A stretch of DNA of 64,000 nucleotides from Chloroflexota bacterium (GTDB lineage Bacteria; Chloroflexota; Limnocylindria; Limnocylindrales; CSP1-4): the NCBI GenBank assembly GCA_021787395.1, contig JAJYLZ010000001.1, positions 1 through 64,000 of the forward strand, given 5' to 3'. The notes below the pieces were generated by a model, which did not search any database, was not told the DNA's origin, and was given only the letters and a program-made list of their open reading frames with translations. Below, piece after piece: positions 56,346 through 64,000 of this stretch. The position numbers and the translations under genes were made by a program. Every line of letters begins with the position of its first letter. Position 1 is the first letter of the stretch.

Positions 56346-59300
56346 ATGCCGGGTCACTACCGGGCCGACGACGAGTCGTTTCTGCTGTTTCGACGGCCCG
56401 GCGCGCCGAGGTGGCGGCAGCCGCAGATTGGAGCGCTCGGCGCGCTTGCCGCACGCTGGTCGCAGCCCCGCTCCGAGCCGGCCTTAGTCAGTCTGCCCAC
56501 AGGCTCAGGCAAGACAGCCGTTGCCCTCGCCGCGCCCTACCTCGTCGGCGCCCGGCGCGTCCTCGTGGTCGTCCCGTCGGCGGCCCTCCGCGAGCAGACC
56601 GCGAGCCGGTTCGCCGACCAACGGCAGCTGGTCGCGATCGGCGCCCACGACGGAAGCAGGTTGCCCAGCGTCCACGAGCGCATCGGCCTCGTGAAGGACT
56701 GGGGGACGCTCGCAGAGTACGACGTCGTCGTCGGGCTCCCGGACTCGCTGAGCCCCGCGCACTACCCGGACAACCTGCCGCCGCGCGACCTCTTCGACCT
56801 CGTGATCGTGGACGAGGCGCACCATGCCCCCGCCGCCACCTGGAGAGCGATCCTCGACCACTTCTCGGACGCGAGAGCCCTGCTCCTGACGGCCACGCCG
56901 TACCGCCGGGACGGCAGGCACCTGCCCGGGACGTCGGCATACCACTACCCGGTGCGCCAGGCGCTGGACGACGGGGTCTTCAAGCCTGTGAGGGCCCAGA
57001 TCCTGCCGCCCTCAAGCACGACCGATCGGCGCTCCCTCGACCTCCAGATCGCCTCCGAAGTCGCTCGGCTCCTGGGCGAGCCTGAACACGCGACGAGCGC
57101 CGCCCTGATCCGGGCATCCTCAGTCGAGCGCGCCAAGGAGCTCGCAACCGTCTACAGCGACGTGGGCCTCGACCCCGTCCTCCTGCATTCACGCCTCGCA
57201 CGCGCGACGCAGGAGTCGATCGTAACCGGCCTCCGCGACGGAACGCACCGCGCGGTGGCGGTCGTTGGCATGCTGGGCGAAGGCTTCGACCTGCCGCGGC
57301 TCCGCATTGTCGGCTACCACGACAAGCACAGGTCCCTGCCCGCGACCGCACAGCTGATCGGCCGCCTCGCACGCGTCGACGAGGGCTTCCCGCAGGAGTC
57401 CGTGCTCGTGGCCGTGAGGGACGTCGACGTCTACCCCGAGCTCGAGGGCGTGATCCGCGGCCTCTACGAGGAGGACGCCGACTGGGCGGCCGCGCTGCCC
57501 GGCATCCTCGACAAGAGAATCGCCACCGAGGCTGCCGACCGCGAGTACGCCGCCTCCTTCACGCCTCCCCCTCCGGCGCTCGCCGTGGGAGCCATCCATC
57601 CGATCCGGCGTTCGGTCGTCTACGAGCTGCCCTCCGACACGAAGGCGCTGGCAGACCTCCTCAGCGGCGCGGTTCCCGACGAACTGGTGCCCGGCCGGTC
57701 CGTCGCAGGCTCGACCGTCTTCTACTCGCACCTCGATGCCGCGAGCGACACGCTCCTGCTCGTGACCTCCACGGTCACGACTCCCCGCTGGCTGCATGAC
57801 TCCGGGCTCGACACGCCGGAGTACCAGCTCGTCCTCGTCTCCCTCCGCCAGGCCCCCCGCACCGACCTCCCGGCGCTCCTCTTCGTGAACGCCGACGACG
57901 ATCGGATCGCGCGCGAGGTCAGGAAGCTCGTAGGGGTGCTCGACGACGCCCGTCGCGCCGACCCTTCACGCCTGAACCAGGCGTTCGAGGGGCTGGCGCG
58001 CGTGTCGGTCAGCTCCGTCGGGGTCCGCACGACGCTCACGGGCAGGGGCACGCCGAGCTACCGCATGTTCGCCGGCAGCAGCGTCGACCGCGGCATGCGC
58101 GACGGCGACACGGCGTTCGGCGCGCTGGGCCACGCGATCATCCAGGCCACCGACGCGGCGGGCACGTTCTCGGCTGGCGTGGCGACCGGCAAGGGCAAGT
58201 ACTGGGAGATGCGGTACGCGGCGCTCCGCGAGTACGCGGGCTTCATCTCCTGGCTGGCCGATGAATACTGGTTCCCGAAGGACTCGGCAGCCGGCCAGCT
58301 GCTCCCCCAGGTGTCCCGCGGCCGCCGCCTCGACGCGTGGCCAGTGTCCGACCCGATCGCCGCGGAGTTCGACCACGCGCTGCTCGGCCAAGGGTGGCAC
58401 ACGGAGGACGGCGCGTATCTCGAGGCGCTCGAACTGGGCGTCTCGCCCGCGTCGGGTCCGTACCTGCCCTTCGGCCTTGCCTGGACTGACCGCAGCGGCG
58501 TCGCGCATTCGTGGAACGGGCACTTGACGCTCCATGGCGAGGTTGAGCCGGTCGGTCCCGACATCCGGGTCGGTCAGGGGTTTGCGGCCACCCGGCCGCT
58601 GTCAGACGTCCTAAGCAGCCGTCCGCTGACCGTGTTCTTCGTCAACGGGCTCGTCGTCCGAGGCGCGGTCGCCTACGACAGCCGCTCGCGCTCGCTGGCC
58701 CTCCCCGAGGGTCTGATCGAGGCGCTGGACTGGACGGGGGTGGACTTGACGGCCGAGACGAAGGCGACCGCGGCCAAGCACAACACGAAGGGCGCCAAGA
58801 AGGTGCCACCGGCCCCGGCGCTCCGATCGGTCGACGAGGCCCTCGAGGACTACCTCAGGAAGCGGCCTCGCCGCCTGCGCCACCGCTGGATCCTGGGCAA
58901 CGACGGCCCCGGCGAGTTCGCGGACTACATCGTGGTGGAGCAAGGCGGGAGCCAGTGGGAGGTCTGGCTATGGCACGCGAAGGCAGCCGGCGAGGCGTTC
59001 GCATCGGTTCGCGTGCCGGATCTGGAGAAGGTCGTTCCGCAGGCGATCAAGAGCCGGCGATGGATCACGGACGCGGGCTTCTGGTCTGAGCTCGGCGACC
59101 GGCTGGAGGGCCGCAGCAGGAGTGGACGGAGGGCGGCCGTGCTCGATGGAAGCGAGCGCCTTCTGAAGGCCGCCTGCGGACTGGATCCGCGCCGGCAGCG
59201 AACGGTGTGGACGCGCTCGAAGCCCCATGTCGCTGGCCACATCAGGGTCGTCCAGCCTGGCCTGAGCGAGAGCGAGCTCTCGAGGAAGCTGGCCGCTGGC

Positions 59301-59393
59301 GACCTCCAGGCAGCTCAGTGCCACGAGATCCTGCTGACCCTTCATGACGCAGTCGCGCAGCACGCGTCGGTGGTGGTCCTTGGGTCACCGTAG
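56346..59393 (+). CDS. SF2 DEAD/DEAH helicase with C-terminal nuclease-like region
   Basis: Motif I LPTGSGKT, II VDEAHH, III TATPYR, VI QLIGRLARVD; C-terminal GEFADYIVVEQGGSQWEVWLWHAKAAGEAFASVRVPDLEKVVPQAIKSRRW. Confidence 0.88.
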   Translation: MPGHYRADDESFLLFRRPGAPRWRQPQIGALGALAARWSQPRSEPALVSLPTGSGKTAVALAAPYLVGARRVLVVVPSAALREQTASRFADQRQLVAIGAHDGSRLPSVHERIGLVKDWGTLAEYDVVVGLPDSLSPAHYPDNLPPRDLFDLVIVDEAHHAPAATWRAILDHFSDARALLLTATPYRRDGRHLPGTSAYHYPVRQALDDGVFKPVRAQILPPSSTTDRRSLDLQIASEVARLLGEPEHATSAALIRASSVERAKELATVYSDVGLDPVLLHSRLARATQESIVTGLRDGTHRAVAVVGMLGEGFDLPRLRIVGYHDKHRSLPATAQLIGRLARVDEGFPQESVLVAVRDVDVYPELEGVIRGLYEEDADWAAALPGILDKRIATEAADREYAASFTPPPPALAVGAIHPIRRSVVYELPSDTKALADLLSGAVPDELVPGRSVAGSTVFYSHLDAASDTLLLVTSTVTTPRWLHDSGLDTPEYQLVLVSLRQAPRTDLPALLFVNADDDRIAREVRKLVGVLDDARRADPSRLNQAFEGLARVSVSSVGVRTTLTGRGTPSYRMFAGSSVDRGMRDGDTAFGALGHAIIQATDAAGTFSAGVATGKGKYWEMRYAALREYAGFISWLADEYWFPKDSAAGQLLPQVSRGRRLDAWPVSDPIAAEFDHALLGQGWHTEDGAYLEALELGVSPASGPYLPFGLAWTDRSGVAHSWNGHLTLHGEVEPVGPDIRVGQGFAATRPLSDVLSSRPLTVFFVNGLVVRGAVAYDSRSRSLALPEGLIEALDWTGVDLTAETKATAAKHNTKGAKKVPPAPALRSVDEALEDYLRKRPRRLRHRWILGNDGPGEFADYIVVEQGGSQWEVWLWHAKAAGEAFASVRVPDLEKVVPQAIKSRRWITDAGFWSELGDRLEGRSRSGRRAAVLDGSERLLKAACGLDPRRQRTVWTRSKPHVAGHIRVVQPGLSESELSRKLAAGDLQAAQCHEILLTLHDAVAQHASVVVLGSP

Positions 59394-59788
59394 CCCCGAC
59401 ACGCGACACCCGAGGACCACGGCTCTCGACATCGGATCGCCTCGCCACGTGCGCAGTCGTCGCCCATCGCAGGGCGCGGGCGGGCGCTCGATGCCAAGAG
59501 CCCGCTCGAGGTTCGAGTCGAGGCAGGGCCGAAGCGGCCGTTCGTGAGGAGGCCGGTCGCCGTGCGGGATCCCGGCGCAGGGCCGGATGGGGTTTCGCCG
59601 GTGCCGTCCAGCGAGCGTCGGAACATCCGCGCCCTCCAAACGATCCAAACGGCGGTTGCCTTATTCGAGAACCAAGTCAAGGTGGCACTGGGCCGCGGAA
59701 GGGGTCAGCGGCCGCACCGGTAGACGTCGGCGTGCGGCGATCGTCCCAGGCGCGGAAGTCGGCGCCCGCGGCACGGGAGGACGCCGCC

Positions 59789-61360
59789 ATGGAGTTGCTG
59801 GACCAGTTCCGTGGGAGTGAGTCGGACAAGCCCAAGATCGAGTACCAGCTGGCGGAGACGTACGTCGTCATCACCGGAACTCGCGAGGTGCGACTGGACG
59901 CCTTCGACAGCGTTGAGGAGACGGACTGGGAGACGTCCGCGGCCACCGTAGCCGTCGGCGTCAGGGGTGGCCGAGACCAGACCGCGAGGCGCACCGCCTG
60001 CTTCGACAGTCCGCGGTCCGACGACTCGTTCGCGATCACCAGCACGGATGATGGGCGTCTCCAGTCCCTGACGTTCAACTCGGTCGGCTCCGGTGCGCGC
60101 GTCGTCGCCGCCGCGACGACCGTGATCGCCTACGTCGGGGGGCTCGCAGCCGCAGCCGTCGGCGGCGCGGGTTCTGTGGCCCGAACGGCGGCTGCCGCGG
60201 TCAGGATGGGCTTCGCGCCAGCGGACGCGGGGGGTGAGGTGCCCGCGACTCCCGAAGGCAAGGCCGTGAAGGCCTGGACGGAGCTCCACGGAGTAGAGGC
60301 CACGCACCGCGAAACCTACGAGGGACTCCTCGCGGAGGCCAATGCTCAGCTCCTCGCGACGCGGCAGGAGCTCGTCAGAGCGGGCGACGCGGCCGTCGAG
60401 CGAGCGGCTGCATCGCGGATCGCGAGGCTGGAGCGCGTGGCCCAGGCCTGCCAGGCCGAGATCGCGAGAGTGGACGCCCTCTACAAGGCGTGGCGCTCGA
60501 GGACGATCACGCGTCGGACGGAGACCCTGAGCTTCGAGCTCGGGATCGGTGAGCTCGAACGAGGGCCGGTCCCGATGATCCCGCCCGAGGGGAGCCAGTG
60601 CTTCGAGGCGTGGAAGGGCCTGGGCGTCCTCGTGCAGGTCGAATACGCCAGTGCCGCGGTGCGTTCGGACGACGTCAAGCTAGACGGCGCGAATGTCGTC
60701 TGCTGGCGCATTCCGAGACCGGCGGTCTTCCGCGTGTGGCGCCGCGGCGGCGACGGCGCCCCAAGGCTGGAGAGGGTGAACGCGGCTCTCGTCGTGGACC
60801 CATCGTCGGCTCTCGGCTGGATCCAGCTTGACGATCGACTGTTCGGCGAGCGCAGCGGCACGCTCGAGTTCGGGCCAATGGGAGTGCCATCGAAGCTGAC
60901 CGAGGCCGAGAAGAGCGCACTCGGGGCGGTGGCCGATGCCCTTCGTGCCGTCCCCGAGACCGCGGCAGCGGCTCTCGAGAACGCGGTCAAGACCGAGTCG
61001 TCGGCCACCGGGCTCCTCGATGCGCGGGCCCAGCATCGACTCGATGCTCTCAAACGCGACATCGAGGCCTCGAAGGCCGAACTTGATCTGAAGGGCCTTG
61101 CCGCGACAGCCGACGACTACGCCAAGCTCAAGCGACTGGAGCAGGAAGTGTCGATCGCGGAAGCCGAGGGAAGGCTGGCACCGGCGAGCGATCTCGACCT
61201 CGCGAAGCACGACCTAGAGCTTGCGGAGGCGCGCGAGGGGTTGCGTCGCCTGAACGCCGGCCTGCCCGCGGACGGGTCCGCTCTCGAGGACGAGCTCGCC
61301 GACCTCGTCGAGCGTGTGGATGCACTGGAGACGCGCGGCGGCGGTCATCGTCGGAGGTAG
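59789..61360 (+). CDS. Uncharacterised protein with hydrophobic segment and C-terminal coiled coil
   Basis: Long ORF MELLDQFRGSESDKPKIEYQLAETYVVITGTREVRL; hydrophobic VVAAATTVIAYVGGLAAAAVGGAG; C-terminal alpha-helical charged repeats. Confidence 0.7.
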   Translation: MELLDQFRGSESDKPKIEYQLAETYVVITGTREVRLDAFDSVEETDWETSAATVAVGVRGGRDQTARRTACFDSPRSDDSFAITSTDDGRLQSLTFNSVGSGARVVAAATTVIAYVGGLAAAAVGGAGSVARTAAAAVRMGFAPADAGGEVPATPEGKAVKAWTELHGVEATHRETYEGLLAEANAQLLATRQELVRAGDAAVERAAASRIARLERVAQACQAEIARVDALYKAWRSRTITRRTETLSFELGIGELERGPVPMIPPEGSQCFEAWKGLGVLVQVEYASAAVRSDDVKLDGANVVCWRIPRPAVFRVWRRGGDGAPRLERVNAALVVDPSSALGWIQLDDRLFGERSGTLEFGPMGVPSKLTEAEKSALGAVADALRAVPETAAAALENAVKTESSATGLLDARAQHRLDALKRDIEASKAELDLKGLAATADDYAKLKRLEQEVSIAEAEGRLAPASDLDLAKHDLELAEAREGLRRLNAGLPADGSALEDELADLVERVDALETRGGGHRRR

Positions 61361-61510
61361 CGCGCGCTCCGCATGGCGCGGGACCTTTTCGCGAGCTCCA
61401 GCACGTCGCGGGTCAGGGCCCAGCTGTGCTCACCTGGTAGTGGAGCGAAACCATCTGACGTTGGCCCTGTGGGTCGAAACCCTTCGCCGGGAAGCACGAC
61501 CAAGCACTAG

Positions 61511-62722
<1,212 letters not shown>

Positions 62723-62782
62723 CGAGGCGGGGCCGCGCCGGTCCGCAGTTCGGCGGCCGGCGCCGACGACTCGGGCTGGCGG

Positions 62783-63886
62783 TCAGCGGCGGACCCGCGC
62801 CGTGCCCCCGCGGCTGACGCGCTCGACCTCGGCGAGCGTCGCCATGCTCGTGTCGCCCGGGGTCGTCATGGCGAGCGCGCCGTGGGCGGCCCCGAGCGCG
62901 AGCGACCGCTCGAGCGTCTCCCCGGCGAGCAGCCCGTAGATGAGCCCGGAGGCGAACGAGTCGCCGCCGCCGATCCGGTCGAGGATCTCGAGGTCGTGGC
63001 GCGTCGCGGCGACGGCGGTCTCACCCCCGGCGACCGCCACCGCCCCCCAGTCGTTGCGCGACGCGGTCGTGGCGGCCCTGAGGGTGACCGCGAGGACGCG
63101 GGCCCGCGGGTACGCCTGCTGAACCCGCTGCAGCATCGCCCCGTAGGCGGCCGGGTCGAGCTGGCTGAAGTCGCCGGTCGCGCCCTCGACGGTGAAGCCC
63201 AGGGCCGCGGTGTAGTCCTCCTCGTTCCCGATCATGACGTCCACGAGGCCGGCGAGCTCGCGGTTCAGGGCCTGGGCCGCCGCCGGGCCGCCGTGGTCCG
63301 CCCACAGCGACGGGCGGTAGTTGAGGTCGAACGAGACGATCGCCCCGTGGCGGCGGGCGGCCTCCATCGCCTCCCGGGCCAGGGCCGCGGTGCCGTCCGA
63401 CAGGCCGGCGAAGATCCCGCCGGTGTGGAGCCAGCGGACCCCGTCTGCGCCGAAGACGCGCTCCCAGTCGACGTCCCCCGGGGCCATCTGGGCGGCCGCC
63501 GAGTTCGCCCGGTCGGAGCAGCCCACCGCGCCGCGGACGCCGAAGCCGCGCTCGGTGAAGTTGAGGCCGACGCGCGCCCGCCTGCCGACGCCGTCGAACG
63601 GCACCCAGCGCACGTAGCGCAGGTCGACGCCGCCCGCGAGCATCAGGTCCTCGAGCAGGCGGCCGACCGGGTTGTCGACGATCGCGGTCGCGATCGCGGT
63701 CGGGACCCCGAACACGCGACGGAGGCCGCGCGCGACGTTGTACTCGCCCCCGCCCTCCCACACCCGGAACTCGCGCGTCGTGTGGATCCGCCCCTCGCCC
63801 GGGTCGAGCCGGAGCATCACCTCGCCCAGCGAGACGAGCTCGACCCCCGGCCGGGGCGCCGGCGCGCGGAGCTCGATCACGCTCAT
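62783..63886 (-). CDS. kdgK: PfkB-family sugar kinase (2-keto-3-deoxygluconate kinase-like)
   Basis: VSLGEVMLRLDPGEGRIHTTREFRVWEGGGEYNVARGLRRVFG; GGGDSFASGLIYGLL C-terminal PfkB signature. Confidence 0.88.
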   Translation of the reverse strand: MSVIELRAPAPRPGVELVSLGEVMLRLDPGEGRIHTTREFRVWEGGGEYNVARGLRRVFGVPTAIATAIVDNPVGRLLEDLMLAGGVDLRYVRWVPFDGVGRRARVGLNFTERGFGVRGAVGCSDRANSAAAQMAPGDVDWERVFGADGVRWLHTGGIFAGLSDGTAALAREAMEAARRHGAIVSFDLNYRPSLWADHGGPAAAQALNRELAGLVDVMIGNEEDYTAALGFTVEGATGDFSQLDPAAYGAMLQRVQQAYPRARVLAVTLRAATTASRNDWGAVAVAGGETAVAATRHDLEILDRIGGGDSFASGLIYGLLAGETLERSLALGAAHGALAMTTPGDTSMATLAEVERVSRGGTARVRR

Positions 63887-64000
63887 CGGGCGCCCCCCGG
63901 GCGGTCGGCCGTCGGCGCGCCCGCGGCCCCGGCGGCCGCGACTGCCTCGGCGGCGAGCCGCGTCACCTCGTCGAGCCGGCCGGCCTCGAGCAGCTCCCGG
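63883..64000 (-). CDS. C-terminal fragment of a CDS overlapping the kdgK start; possibly KDPG aldolase
   Basis: Open frame ...RELLEAGRLDEVTRLAAEAVAAAGAAGAPTADRPGGAR stop (TGA in ATGA overlap). Identity inferred from context only. Confidence 0.4.
   Translation of the reverse strand, partial: RELLEAGRLDEVTRLAAEAVAAAGAAGAPTADRPGGAR

Noticed and set aside
61415-61503. tRNA-like sequence (GTGCTCACCTGGTAGTGGAGC D-arm-like, GTGGGTCGAAACCC T-arm-like, ending ACGACCA)
   Set aside because: The anticodon stem does not pair and the T-loop is one base short; no valid cloverleaf. It might be a degenerate att remnant but cannot be supported.

Overview
A high-GC bacterial chromosome segment, densely coding. 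I cannot assign taxonomy from the sequence alone. From left to right: (1) an ABC-2 exporter with a TetR-type regulator; (2) an inositol catabolism locus (iolB, Gfo/Idh dehydrogenase, IclR regulator, iolD, transaldolase-like, iolE-like, second Gfo/Idh); (3) a NUDIX hydrolase, two S9 peptidases and an alpha/beta hydrolase; (4) a DNA-ligase-like protein that appears to lack its catalytic lysine, then a second ABC-2 exporter; (5) a large polyphosphate/phosphate locus (ppk1, CYTH-CHAD, Ppx/GppA with a long charged N-terminus, a winged-helix regulator with a degenerate receiver, pstSCAB, phoU, SixA-like, PhoR-like kinase, pit plus a PhoU-like protein, PhoB-like regulator), tied together by candidate PHO boxes built from 11-bp-spaced GTTNAC units; (6) proS, gltX, a DtxR-like regulator, asparaginase and upp; (7) an ~11.5 kb Tn7/Tn5053-like mobile element inserted just downstream of upp, carrying a DDE transposase split by a frame change, a TnsC/TniB-like AAA ATPase, a TniQ-like zinc-finger protein, a frameshifted XRE regulator, a tyrosine recombinase, a ~1015-aa SF2 helicase with a nuclease-like C-terminus, and an orphan coiled-coil protein; (8) an aldo/keto reductase and a KDG kinase. 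Several intergenic regions hold clusters of short palindromes. Clusters at ~3.5 kb, ~6.1 kb and ~47.1 kb share a 7-bp-arm/3-nt-loop design, and their arm sequences differ by compensatory changes. All family calls come from reading motifs by eye; no database searches were run.
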